From contig SVRZ01000025.1 in the NCBI GenBank assembly GCA_015064555.1, forward strand, positions 1 through 37,773: 37,773 nucleotides of DNA, written 5' to 3'. Positions 15,430-23,299 of the stretch are shown here, in pieces. The position numbers and the translations under genes are program-made. Each line of letters begins with the position of its first letter. The first letter of the stretch is position 1. The DNA is from Oscillospiraceae bacterium (lineage in GTDB: Bacteria > Bacillota > Clostridia > Oscillospirales > CAG-272). The notes under the pieces were generated by a model, which worked only from the letters and a program-made list of their open reading frames with translations, ran no database searches and was not told the origin of the DNA.

Positions 15430-15939
15430 ATGATCGGAATGAAGGTATGCTCGTTTACGGGACACAGAAAAATAGCTCCCGGGCACGAGGAGCATCTACC
15501 CGTGCTTTTGAAAAACGCTCTCAGGTATGCGTATGACGAGGGCTGCCGCTACTTTATATGCGGCGGAGCACTCGGCTTCGATACCGCGGTTGCCAAGGAG
15601 CTTATAGCTATGCGTATGCTGAATACCGATATAAGGATCATCCTTGCGCTACCATGTAAAAATCAGTCAGAGAACTGGTCCGGCAGAGCAAAGTCGATGT
15701 ACGAATATATACTTTCGGTGGCGGACGAGGTGGTGTACACCTCGGATGAATACACCGACGGCTGTATGAAAAAGAGAAATAAGTATCTCGCAGAGAGGTG
15801 CGATATTATGATCTCATACGTAGGCAGAGCCGGCAGCGGCTCCTCGCAAACGGCGAGGATGGCTGAGTCGCTCGGCAAGCGAGTATATAATCTTTATCCG
15901 AGGCTTTCGGCGATGGCGGAAGGCAAAAAGACCGAATAA
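15430..15939 (+). CDS. SLOG-family (DUF1273/YpsA-like) protein
   Basis: A 169-residue cytoplasmic protein with the motif order of the DUF1273 branch of the SLOG (Rossmann-like nucleotide-binding) superfamily: CSFTGHRKI near the N-terminus, CGGALGFDTAVAKEL, then LPCKNQSENW and a terminal region with SGSSQTARMAESLGK. Members are proposed to bind nucleotides or nucleotide-derived ligands; YpsA of Bacillus affects cell division. The exact role here is not known. The start at 15430 is chosen because GGAG at 15420-15423 is six bases upstream; the ATG at 15418 overlaps that site. It is only 23 bp after the ABC genes and is likely in their operon. Confidence 0.8.
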   Translation: MIGMKVCSFTGHRKIAPGHEEHLPVLLKNALRYAYDEGCRYFICGGALGFDTAVAKELIAMRMLNTDIRIILALPCKNQSENWSGRAKSMYEYILSVADEVVYTSDEYTDGCMKKRNKYLAERCDIMISYVGRAGSGSSQTARMAESLGKRVYNLYPRLSAMAEGKKTE

Positions 15940-16004
15940 GCGTCAGAATACCCCTTACCCGTGTTAATTAGAGGACGGAAAATCTCGGCTTGTACCTGCC
16001 TTTT

Positions 16005-16052
16005 CCACCTCGGAACAAGTGCTTCCTCGTACCGTTGAGAGAAGTGAGGTGG
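16005..16052. other. Imperfect hairpin between the SLOG gene and the next promoter
   Basis: CCACCTC (16005-16011) pairs with GAGGTGG (16046-16052), with weak CTTC/GAAG pairing inside. There is no T-tract next to it. It may act as a weak terminator for the ABC-SLOG operon. Nothing else is seen in 15940-16123. Confidence 0.3.
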
Positions 16053-16123
16053 GCAATTTCGGTAAAAAAACGGCTCTTTCGTAAAAAAATATGCGAAAAA
16101 ACAGTATTTTTTTGCCCAAATAC

Positions 16124-16152
16124 TTGATTTTTTGTTAAACCTATGTTATAAT
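16124..16152 (+). promoter_or_regulatory. Promoter of the small membrane-protein gene
   Basis: TTGATT (16124-16129) and TATAAT (16147-16152) are 17 bp apart. The -10 box covers the alternative in-frame ATG at 16151, so translation should start at 16199. Confidence 0.75.
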
Positions 16153-16165
16153 GTTAAAAACAACG

Positions 16166-16177
16166 GTGGTTAACCAC
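16166..16177. promoter_or_regulatory. Perfect 12-bp palindrome, probable operator
   Basis: GTGGTTAACCAC begins 14 bp after the -10 box, just past the expected transcription start. That is a classic position for a repressor site. The regulator is not identified. Confidence 0.45.
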
Positions 16178-16198
16178 ATAGACAGAAAGGGTGTAGAA

Positions 16199-16891
16199 AT
16201 GAAGGATTTTTTCACTTCGGTGCTTAACGGTACCTTCGATTTCAATAAATTAGTTGCCTTTTTCGGCAGTCTTTTTGACGATGTCAAGGCAAATGAGGGT
16301 GTTATGGGAATATGGGATGGCTTCATGGGAGCTGTCAGCGGATTTCTTCCTTTTCTCCTTATCGCTCTTGGTGTGATCGAGCTTCTTTACGGTAAGAAGT
16401 TCCTCGGTATTCAGAAGTTTGTTGCGAGTGCGGCACTCGGCTATTGCGTAGGTGTTCTTGCGGTTTCTCCTGTTGTAAGCACTGTTTTACCGATTCCCGA
16501 GATGGTTTGCGGTGCGGTAGTTGCCCTTGTTGCGGCGGTGCTTTGCAAGCAGGTATATGCGGTCGCTCTCTTTGGCGGTGCAGGTCTCTTCGGATACGTT
16601 ATCTGCTTTGCGGGCGGTCTTATCCCCGGACTTCCCACAGTCGGCAATCAGGTTCTTAGCTTTGCGGCTGCAGGCGTTCTCATCTTCCTTGTTCTTATCT
16701 TCCGTAAGAATATCGAAAGACTTGGCCTTGCATTCCTCGGCTCTTATATGATCACCTCTGCTGTGATCAACAATTTCTTCAACTATACCACTCTTGTTCC
16801 CGGCAGCGAGGGACTTATCAGGAATTCCGTTCTTTGCCTTATAGCTGTACTCGGCTTCGTATACCAGTACAAGAGAAGGAGAAGATATTAA
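16199..16891 (+). CDS. Polytopic membrane protein of unknown function
   Basis: A 230-residue protein. After a soluble start of about 45 residues there are about six or seven hydrophobic segments, for example FLPFLLIALGVIELL, VCGAVVALVAAVLC, FGGAGLFGYVICFAGGLIPG and AAAGVLIFLVLIF. The tail KRRRRY would face the cytoplasm. The glycine-rich helices recall DUF4203/TM7S3-like proteins, but I cannot assign a family. The start at 16199 has AAAGGG at 16186-16191 and avoids the promoter. It is monocistronic, between its own promoter and a strong terminator, with an operator-like palindrome in its leader. Confidence 0.75.
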   Translation: MKDFFTSVLNGTFDFNKLVAFFGSLFDDVKANEGVMGIWDGFMGAVSGFLPFLLIALGVIELLYGKKFLGIQKFVASAALGYCVGVLAVSPVVSTVLPIPEMVCGAVVALVAAVLCKQVYAVALFGGAGLFGYVICFAGGLIPGLPTVGNQVLSFAAAGVLIFLVLIFRKNIERLGLAFLGSYMITSAVINNFFNYTTLVPGSEGLIRNSVLCLIAVLGFVYQYKRRRRY

Positions 16892-16901
16892 TAATTTGCA
16901 C

Positions 16902-16935
16902 AAAAAAGACCGACTGTATCGGTCTTTTTTGTTTG
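16902..16935 (+). terminator. Strong intrinsic terminator
   Basis: AAAAAAGACCGA and TCGGTCTTTTTT (16902-16930) form a perfect stem around a five-base loop. The stem runs into a T-rich tail. The flanking A and T runs make it potentially bidirectional. Confidence 0.85.
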
Positions 16936-16945
16936 TATAGAAATA

Positions 16946-16974
16946 TTGACAAAATTTGAAATATATAGTACAAT
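16946..16974 (+). promoter_or_regulatory. Promoter of the transketolase operon
   Basis: TTGACA (16946-16951) is followed after 17 bp by TACAAT (16969-16974). The leader of about 80 bases contains a GTAAG/CTTAC hairpin (about 16980-16997) but no riboswitch I recognise. Confidence 0.7.
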
Positions 16975-17059
16975 ATAATAGTAAGACTTGTGCTTACAAA
17001 GTAATAGGTAGGATATTAGCCGGGTGCGGATGTTCTATCGGTAACGAAAGGAATAAAAA

Positions 17060-17899
17060 ATGAATATTTCTGAAAGAAAGTCACTTGAGCGTTTGGCTAA
17101 TAACGTTCGCATTGGCATCATTGAGGGCGTTTACAGCGCAGGATGCGGTCATCCGGGCGGCTCGCTCTCTATAGCCGACGTAATTACCTACCTTTATTTT
17201 AAGGAAATGAATATCGATCCCGCGAACCCCCGTATGGAGCAGAGGGACAGATTCGTTCTTTCGAAGGGGCACACGGCTCCCGCTCTTTATGCAACCCTCG
17301 CGGAGCGCGGTTATTTCGACAAGGAGGAGCTTAAGACGCTCCGTAAAACCGATTCCAGACTTCAGGGACATCCCGATATGAAGGGCATTCTCGGAGTTGA
17401 TATGACTACAGGCTCGCTCGGACTTGGCATCTCTGCCGCCTGCGGAATGGCACTTTCCGCAAAGGCGTACGGCGCGGAGAACCGCGTATACACCATAGTC
17501 GGTGACGGTGAGAGTGAAGAAGGTCAGGTATGGGAGGCGGCTATGTTCGCTGCTCACTATAAGCTCGATAACCTTGTGTGCGTGCTCGATCTTAACGGTC
17601 TGCAGATAGACGGAAAAATAACCGAGGTTATGAATCCCACCCCCCATGATGAAAAGTTCCGCGCCTTCGGTTGGCACGTAATAGTTATAGACGGTCATAA
17701 TTTTGACGAGATCGAGGCGGCATTTGCCGAGGCGAGAGCCACCAAGGGCAAGCCTACCGCTATCATCTCGAAGTCGGTGAAGGGCAAGGGCGTGTCTTAT
17801 ATGGAGAATGCCTGCGAATGGCACGGACAGGCTCCTAAGGAGGACCTTTATCTTGTAGCAATGTCCGACCTCGGTAAGATTGCCGAGAGTCTTAAGTAA
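17060..17899 (+). CDS. Transketolase, N-terminal (thiamine diphosphate-binding) subunit
   Basis: A 279-residue protein matching the N-terminal half of transketolase, which moves two-carbon units between sugar phosphates in the pentose phosphate pathway. Visible motifs are AGCGHPGGSLSIAD near the start, SKGHTAPALYATLAERG, and the thiamine diphosphate/Mg motif GDGESEEGQVWEAA (about 148) with NGLQIDG downstream. The length is typical of split transketolases. AAAGG at 17047-17051 precedes the ATG. The C-terminal subunit follows after 17 bp, so the pair should form one enzyme. Confidence 0.95.
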   Translation: MNISERKSLERLANNVRIGIIEGVYSAGCGHPGGSLSIADVITYLYFKEMNIDPANPRMEQRDRFVLSKGHTAPALYATLAERGYFDKEELKTLRKTDSRLQGHPDMKGILGVDMTTGSLGLGISAACGMALSAKAYGAENRVYTIVGDGESEEGQVWEAAMFAAHYKLDNLVCVLDLNGLQIDGKITEVMNPTPHDEKFRAFGWHVIVIDGHNFDEIEAAFAEARATKGKPTAIISKSVKGKGVSYMENACEWHGQAPKEDLYLVAMSDLGKIAESLK

Positions 17900-17916
17900 T
17901 TAAGGAGGAAGTGAAG

Positions 17917-18858
17917 ATGGCAGATAAGAAGGCGACAAGAGAGAGCTACGGTGCCGCTCTGGCAGAGCTCGGTGAAAGGTATGACTTCCTCGTTCTCGAT
18001 GCGGATCTTGCCGCAGCGACCAAGACGGGAATGTTCAAGAAGAAGTTCCCCGATAGATTTTTTGACTGCGGAATAGCAGAGGGCAATATGATGAGCGTTG
18101 CCGCAGGCATTGCCGCAACCGGTAAAAACGTTTTTGCATCCACCTTTGCAATGTTTGCCGCAGGCAGAGCCTTTGAGCAGATAAGAAATTCGATAGGATA
18201 TCCCCACCTTAACGTAAAGATAGGCGCAACTCACGCAGGCATCACCGTCGGTGAGGACGGTGCTACTCATCAGTGCAATGAGGATATGGCACTTATGAGA
18301 ACCATCCCCGGTATGGTAGTCATCTCTCCCGCAGATGCGGATGAAGCATATGCGGCAGTTGAGGCAGCTCTCAATTATTACGGTCCCGTATATATGCGCT
18401 TCGGCAGATTCCCCGTACCGAATCTCACCGCCGAAATGAAGGACTATAAGTTCGAGATAGGCAAGGGCGTGCTTTACCGCGAGGGAAGCGATGTAACTAT
18501 AATTGCAAACGGATATATGGTTCACCTTGCAGTCGAAGCGGCAGAAATGCTCGCCGCAGAGGGCATCAGCGCCGAGGTCATCAATATCCATACGGTAAAG
18601 CCTCTGGACGATGCGCTTGTAGTAGCATCCGCAAAGAAGACGGGTGCTGTAGTTACCGCGGAGGAGCATAGCGTTATCGGCGGACTCGGCTCCGCCGTAT
18701 GCGATCTGCTTTCCGAGAATTGCCCCGCACCCGTGTTAAAGGTTGGCGTTAAGGACAGCTACGGCAGAAGCGGAAAGGTTCCCGAGCTTCTTGAGATCTA
18801 CGGTCTTACCGCAAAGAATATCTACGAGAATGCAAAGCTCGCGATAGCTAAGAAATAA
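17917..18858 (+). CDS. Transketolase, C-terminal subunit
   Basis: A 313-residue protein that supplies the pyrimidine-binding and C-terminal domains of the split transketolase. The motif FDCGIAEGNMMSVAAGIA contains Glu55, which by family knowledge activates the cofactor. HAGITVGEDGATHQ and MRFGRFPVP are also typical. AAGGAGGA at 17902-17909 is placed well for ATG 17917 and too close for the GTG at 17911, so the ATG is preferred. It ends in a terminator. Confidence 0.95.
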   Translation: MADKKATRESYGAALAELGERYDFLVLDADLAAATKTGMFKKKFPDRFFDCGIAEGNMMSVAAGIAATGKNVFASTFAMFAAGRAFEQIRNSIGYPHLNVKIGATHAGITVGEDGATHQCNEDMALMRTIPGMVVISPADADEAYAAVEAALNYYGPVYMRFGRFPVPNLTAEMKDYKFEIGKGVLYREGSDVTIIANGYMVHLAVEAAEMLAAEGISAEVINIHTVKPLDDALVVASAKKTGAVVTAEEHSVIGGLGSAVCDLLSENCPAPVLKVGVKDSYGRSGKVPELLEIYGLTAKNIYENAKLAIAKK

Positions 18859-18906
18859 GAGCTTTAATTCAACCTTCCGATAATACCCCAGCACAATTCT
18901 ATAATA

Positions 18907-18985
18907 AAAACGAGCATAGGATATCCATCCGCGCGCTTCTTGTGAGCGCCGTTGATCGTGGTTATCTATGCTCGTTTTGTTATTA
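18907..18985 (+). terminator. Terminator after the transketolase operon
   Basis: AAAACGAGCATAG (18907-18919) pairs exactly with CTATGCTCGTTTT (18966-18978). A long imperfectly paired apical region and a T-rich end complete it. Confidence 0.8.
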
Positions 18986-19034
18986 TGCACAAAAACTCGG
19001 GTGAAATTTTTACACCGCCGGTACTGCAAATTTA

Positions 19035-19064
19035 TTGCATATCACCTTCCGTTTATTGTATAAT
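19035..19064 (+). promoter_or_regulatory. Promoter of the DUF4304-like gene
   Basis: TTGCAT (19035-19040) and TATAAT (19059-19064) are spaced by 18 bp. Confidence 0.6.
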
Positions 19065-19150
19065 AATGTAAATACGATAAAATACTGTTGTATGTCTTTG
19101 CATTAATAATTACATTGGCTTTTTTCGCCGGAAAGGATAATAGAACTTTT

Positions 19151-19930
19151 ATGAAAAGATTGTCTTCCTACTTTAACGAAATATGTGAGCGAAAGTATAA
19201 ACCGCTTGGTTTTAAAAAAACAAAAAAAGAGTACGATCAAAGGGGATGGATGAGACTAAAAAACGACATCATACAAGTATTTTACTTGGATTGTCTACCG
19301 GGGCGAACAGAATGCAGGATTGAATTTGGATTGATTCCGTTATCTTACGGACGGCCAAGAACGAATAGCTTGCTGATGGGAAATTACGAATTATCGAAGT
19401 TTTTTATCCAAAATTACAGGTGTGACTGGTTATATGACAATAGCTCTCCGGAAAATCTGATCAATTGTGCCGAAGTAATATCGAATGCGATCGATAAATA
19501 TCTGCTACCTCTGTTTGAAGTAGCCGTAGATTGCGAATCGGCTTTATCCGAGTTGATTAAACTTGAAGAATTATTTGAATGCAATCGCCAACAACATTTG
19601 AAATTAATGGGCAATCAAGATATGGCTACCGATTCATGGCGCGAACGCATGCTATGGAACTCCAAGCTATACTATATGGCACTTAAATCGCGTAATTTTA
19701 CATTTGCGGAAGAATATTTAAGCTATCAATTAAATTACTGGGAAAAAAAGGGGATTCTGGCTGAGGTGACTAGATACTCAGAGCCACTTGAACACCTTCG
19801 TTCCGGCGATTTTGCTTATTTTGACGATATGGTAAGCTCTAAGGAAGCGAAAATGTGGGAATTAATCAGAGACGAGTATCCCGTATTATTAAACAACGAT
19901 GAGGGACTGCCCGGAGTGAAAAAACAGTAA
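19151..19930 (+). CDS. DUF4304-like hypothetical protein
   Basis: A 259-residue soluble protein. The N-terminal part (YFNEICERKYKPLGFKKT, then WMRLKNDIIQVFYLD, then CRIEFGLIPLSYG) has the pattern of DUF4304, a family without an established function often found as orphan accessory genes. The remainder is helix-rich. Two starts are possible. ATG 19151 gives a clean soluble protein but its GGAAAGGA (19130-19137) is 13 bases away. ATG 19088 has no ribosome-binding site and would add a hydrophobic 21-residue stretch. Codons are more AT-rich than in neighbours, consistent with horizontal acquisition. It is flanked by its own promoter and terminator. Confidence 0.65.
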   Translation: MKRLSSYFNEICERKYKPLGFKKTKKEYDQRGWMRLKNDIIQVFYLDCLPGRTECRIEFGLIPLSYGRPRTNSLLMGNYELSKFFIQNYRCDWLYDNSSPENLINCAEVISNAIDKYLLPLFEVAVDCESALSELIKLEELFECNRQQHLKLMGNQDMATDSWRERMLWNSKLYYMALKSRNFTFAEEYLSYQLNYWEKKGILAEVTRYSEPLEHLRSGDFAYFDDMVSSKEAKMWELIRDEYPVLLNNDEGLPGVKKQ

Positions 19931-19998
19931 TTTACCATAGGCGTTCAAGTCATACGGCTACAGCTCCGGCACTTGGGGTGACCGGCTTACTACATACG

Positions 19999-20056
19999 GC
20001 GGCATAACCGATTCACGCTCGGAAAGCGGATCGGTTATGCCGCTGATTTTTTGTCT
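19999..20056 (+). terminator. Strong terminator before the pyrH operon
   Basis: GCGGCATAACCGAT (19999-20012) pairs perfectly over 14 bp with ATCGGTTATGCCGC (20030-20043). TGATTTTTTG follows. Confidence 0.85.
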
Positions 20057-20143
20057 TTCCGCAAAGCCGGCGCGCAAAATCCGGTCTTGATGGAAGTAAA
20101 TGTTAATAAATATAAAATAATAGAAAAACTTTAGCAAAAGGTG

Positions 20144-20172
20144 TTTACAAAACGAAAAAAATAATGTAAAAT
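20144..20172 (+). promoter_or_regulatory. Promoter of the pyrH-polC operon
   Basis: TTTACA (20144-20149) and TAAAAT (20167-20172) are separated by 17 bp, just upstream of pyrH. Confidence 0.65.
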
Positions 20173-20208
20173 AGTAAACGATAAAATAATATGGGGGATT
20201 GGGCAAAA

Positions 20209-20922
20209 ATGGCAAATGCAAAAAGAGAAAGAATTTTGATCAAGCTTTCCGGAGAGGCATTGAGAGGCAAGTCTGAGGACATTTACGACAGCACCTTCAC
20301 AGGTAAGGTCGCCGCGGCACTCGTTGAGTGCGTATCGCGCGGATGCGAGGTAGCGGTTGTTGTCGGTGCCGGCAATATCTGGCGCGGCAGATCGGGTGAG
20401 GGAATGGATCGCACCGAGGCAGACCGCATGGGTATGCTTGCTACCGTTATCAACTCTATCTATCTCAAGGATGCTATAGTGCGCGCAGGCGGCTCGGCAC
20501 ACGTTATGACCTCGGTTCCGATGAGTCCCTTTGCAGAGAATTACAGAGCAGAGGATGCAGTCAGATATCTTGAGAGCGGCAGTATCGTAATATTCGGAGG
20601 AGGACTCGGAATTCCGTTCCTCTCAACGGATACCGCGGGCGCGGTAAGGGCAGCGGAGATAGATGCCGATGCTATGCTGATGGCTAAGAATATCGACTAC
20701 ATATATACAGCAGATCCCAGGCGCGATCCCGATGCGGTGAAGCTTGAGCAGATCAAGGCATCCGAGATGCTTGCGATGAATCTTCAGGCTATAGATGCCA
20801 CCGCCACGGCGTTCTGCCTGTCGAAGGGAATGCCTATCCGCATATTCGCCCTCAATGATGCGGATGCTCTCGTAAGAGCTGTTATGGGCGAGTGCAAAGG
20901 AACGCTCGTTATCCCCGAATAA
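20209..20922 (+). CDS. pyrH: UMP kinase
   Basis: A 237-residue uridylate kinase that phosphorylates UMP to UDP. The start MANAKRERILIKLSGEAL, the glycine-rich VGAGNIWRG, MGMLATVINS and the segment around DYIYTADPRRDPDA are characteristic of the bacterial amino-acid-kinase-fold UMP kinase. ATG 20209 is preferred over 20191: it gives the usual N-terminus and GGGGGA at 20193-20198 is placed for it. It is the first gene of the conserved operon; the usual upstream rpsB-tsf are absent here. Confidence 0.95.
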   Translation: MANAKRERILIKLSGEALRGKSEDIYDSTFTGKVAAALVECVSRGCEVAVVVGAGNIWRGRSGEGMDRTEADRMGMLATVINSIYLKDAIVRAGGSAHVMTSVPMSPFAENYRAEDAVRYLESGSIVIFGGGLGIPFLSTDTAGAVRAAEIDADAMLMAKNIDYIYTADPRRDPDAVKLEQIKASEMLAMNLQAIDATATAFCLSKGMPIRIFALNDADALVRAVMGECKGTLVIPE

Positions 20923-20971
20923 TACCGATTAAAAAACAATAATTCATACATAATTTAAGGAGAAATGAAAA

Positions 20972-21526
20972 ATGAAACTTGATACCAAAGAATTCGAAGC
21001 GAAAATGTCCAAGAGCGTTGCGGCTTATAAAGAGAATCTTTCCACCATCAGAGCAGGCAGAGCAAATCCCGATGTCCTCAAGAAGATAGAGGTTGACTAC
21101 TATGGCTCTCCTACAGCTATATCTTCTATCGCGGAGATCAAGGTTACAGATGCAAGAACCATCGTTATCACCGCATGGGATAAGAGCGCGATGAAGGGAA
21201 TTGAAAAGGCTATTCTTACCTCCGACCTCGGAATCCATCCTCAGAATGACGGAAGTGCTATCCGTCTTAATTTCCCTCCTATGACTGAGGAGCGCAGAAA
21301 GGAGCTTTCCAAGCAGGTTGCGAGAATGGGCGAGGATGCAAAGGTTGCTATCCGTAACATCCGCCGCGATGCAAACGATAAGACCAAGGCAATGAAGAAG
21401 AATTCCGAGATGACCGAGGATGAGGCAAAGGCAAGCGATAAGCAGATCCAGGATCTCACCGATAAGTACATCAAGGATATCGATGCGGTTACCGCGTCGA
21501 AGACCAAGGAGATAATGGAGATCTGA
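20972..21526 (+). CDS. frr: Ribosome recycling factor
   Basis: A 184-residue protein, the usual RRF length. It splits post-termination ribosomes together with EF-G. The sequence has the family pattern LSTIRAGRANPDVL, then AIRNIRRDANDKTK and a C-terminal coiled-coil-like helix. AAGGAGA at 20957-20963 precedes the ATG, and pyrH lies 49 bp upstream, the standard order in Bacillota. Confidence 0.96.
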   Translation: MKLDTKEFEAKMSKSVAAYKENLSTIRAGRANPDVLKKIEVDYYGSPTAISSIAEIKVTDARTIVITAWDKSAMKGIEKAILTSDLGIHPQNDGSAIRLNFPPMTEERRKELSKQVARMGEDAKVAIRNIRRDANDKTKAMKKNSEMTEDEAKASDKQIQDLTDKYIKDIDAVTASKTKEIMEI

Positions 21527-21563
21527 TCGATATCCATAAAGATTTAAAGGAAGGTACCTTAAA

Positions 21564-22295
21564 TTGGGTAGTAAAAACGAAGCACTCTGTGCAGACGGAC
21601 GTCTTAAATCGGTAGCTATAATAATGGACGGAAACGGCAGATGGGCAAAGAAGCGCCTTTTGCCGAGAACCGCAGGCCACGAAAAGGGTGCGGCTATAAT
21701 TGAGAATGTTCTGAAGGTATTCCGTGAGCTCGGCGTTCATTACCTCACCCTTTATGCGTTTTCGACGGAGAACTGGAAGCGCCCCAAGGAGGAGGTCGAT
21801 GCCATTATGAACCTTGCCTATAAGTACGTGGACAAGGTATATATGGACAGGCTCCGCTCCGAGAGCGAGCTTGCAATAAGATTCATAGGTGATAAGAGTG
21901 CCTTGCCCGAAAAGCTGCGCGAGAAGTGCATCGAGATAGAAAATATGCAGAAGGATGCGCCCTTCGTCTGCAATATCGCCCTGAATTACGGCGGCAGAGC
22001 AGAGATAGTCCACGCGGCAAACGAGCTTGTGAAAAAAGGACTCCCGATAACAGAGGAAAACCTTTCACACGCGATGTATACCTACGGAACACCCGATCCC
22101 GATCTTATCATAAGGACGGGCGGCAATTTCCGCGTATCAAACTTCCTTATCTGGCAGGGCGCATATTCCGAGTACGTGATACTTGATACTCTCTGGCCGG
22201 ATTTCGGTCGTGAGGATATAGAGAAATGTGTAAAGGAATTTTATTCCCGTAAGCGCCGTTTTGGCGGCATTGATGAGGAGGACAGTAAGAAATGA
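21564..22295 (+). CDS. uppS: Undecaprenyl-diphosphate synthase (cis-prenyltransferase)
   Basis: A 243-residue enzyme that extends farnesyl diphosphate with isopentenyl units to the C55 carrier lipid used for peptidoglycan. Signatures are VAIIMDGNGRWAKKR (with the catalytic Asp), LTLYAFSTENWKRP, NYGGRAEIVHA and DLIIRTGGNFRVSNFLIWQ. The start is TTG at 21564, nine bases after AAGGAAGG (21547-21554). The only later in-frame ATG lies inside the active-site motif, so the TTG must be used. It overlaps cdsA by 4 bp (ATGA). Confidence 0.95.
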   Translation: MGSKNEALCADGRLKSVAIIMDGNGRWAKKRLLPRTAGHEKGAAIIENVLKVFRELGVHYLTLYAFSTENWKRPKEEVDAIMNLAYKYVDKVYMDRLRSESELAIRFIGDKSALPEKLREKCIEIENMQKDAPFVCNIALNYGGRAEIVHAANELVKKGLPITEENLSHAMYTYGTPDPDLIIRTGGNFRVSNFLIWQGAYSEYVILDTLWPDFGREDIEKCVKEFYSRKRRFGGIDEEDSKK

Positions 22296-23164
22296 AGACC
22301 AGGATCGTAACGTCGGCGGTAATAATCGCCGTTATGATCGCCGTGCTTTGCCTGTCGGCAACGCCGGTATACCCTGTAACGGTTTCTATCCTTGCCGTTA
22401 TAGCGGTAAAGGAGGTTCTTGGAGTAGTAGGACTTTGGAGAAAAAGGATAGTCTCGATACCCGCATTGGTTCTTGCCGCGATCATGCCCTCGCTGGCATA
22501 CGTTATGAGCGAGGTAAGATGCGACCCCTCATACAGATTCATCGTAGCACTTGCACTTGCGCTCTTCGTTTTTATGATATATCTTTTCGTTGTGGCGGTA
22601 TTTTCGAGGCGTGTCGATGATGAGTCCGGGGACGGTGTATCCGAGCTCGGCTTTACAGAGCTTTCCGCAGGCTTTGTTCTTGTTATGTACGTGGTGTGCT
22701 GCTTCTCGGCGATATCCATCATAAGGTACATAGACGGAATAGGACTGTTCTGCCTCGGTATGGTGCTAATAGGCGCTTGGATAAGTGACGTTTTCGCTTA
22801 TTTCACGGGTATGCTTTTCGGCAAGCATAAGCTTATTCCCGCAGTAAGCCCTAAGAAGACGGTTGAGGGCGCTGTCGGTGCGCTTATATTCACGACTCTC
22901 GCTATGCTTCTTTACGGATTCATAGTATCCCTTGTTACCGATCTTGTGCCGAATTATCTCGTTCTGGGGCTTTCGGCTCCCATCCTGTCGGCAACAGGGC
23001 AGATAGGCGACCTTGTCGCTTCTCTTATAAAGAGAGAGCGCGGTGTGAAGGATTACGGAACTCTTCTTCCCGGTCACGGCGGCATTATGGACAGATTCGA
23101 TTCCATACTCACCGTTTCGGGTGCAACTATGATAATAGTTCTTCTTTTTGCACCGTTCACATAA
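22292..23164 (+). CDS. cdsA: Phosphatidate cytidylyltransferase (CDP-diglyceride synthase)
   Basis: A 290-residue multi-pass membrane enzyme that makes CDP-diacylglycerol from phosphatidate and CTP, the branch point of phospholipid synthesis. Many hydrophobic helices are visible. The C-terminal CDS signature is intact: KRERGVKDYGTLLPGHGG followed by IMDRFDS. SPKKTVEGAVGA and GQIGDLVASL precede it. The start overlaps the uppS stop (ATGA) and GAGGAGG at 22275-22281 serves it. Confidence 0.94.
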   Translation: MKTRIVTSAVIIAVMIAVLCLSATPVYPVTVSILAVIAVKEVLGVVGLWRKRIVSIPALVLAAIMPSLAYVMSEVRCDPSYRFIVALALALFVFMIYLFVVAVFSRRVDDESGDGVSELGFTELSAGFVLVMYVVCCFSAISIIRYIDGIGLFCLGMVLIGAWISDVFAYFTGMLFGKHKLIPAVSPKKTVEGAVGALIFTTLAMLLYGFIVSLVTDLVPNYLVLGLSAPILSATGQIGDLVASLIKRERGVKDYGTLLPGHGGIMDRFDSILTVSGATMIIVLLFAPFT

Positions 23165-23168
23165 TAAT

Positions 23169-23215
23169 ATCTCCGTTTGCCGAGGTGGATTACAGGGGCA
23201 AGCGGAGATTTTATT
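23169..23215 (+). terminator. Terminator-like hairpin between cdsA and dxr
   Basis: ATCTCCGTTTGCC (23169-23181) and GGCAAGCGGAGAT (23197-23209) pair with one G-T wobble. TTTATT follows. It sits inside an otherwise tightly packed operon and may reduce read-through into dxr. I found no convincing promoter in 23216-23299. Confidence 0.55.
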
Positions 23216-23299
23216 CCGGAAGTGCGATCAAAATGATCGGAAAAATTAATTGATTAATGAATTATTCGCATTCCGCATCCGCGGAGAAACGGAGATTTT

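Noticed and set aside
16981-17059. Riboswitch in the transketolase leader
   Set aside because: Only a weak GTAAG/CTTAC hairpin is seen and no known aptamer core such as the thiamine motif could be found.
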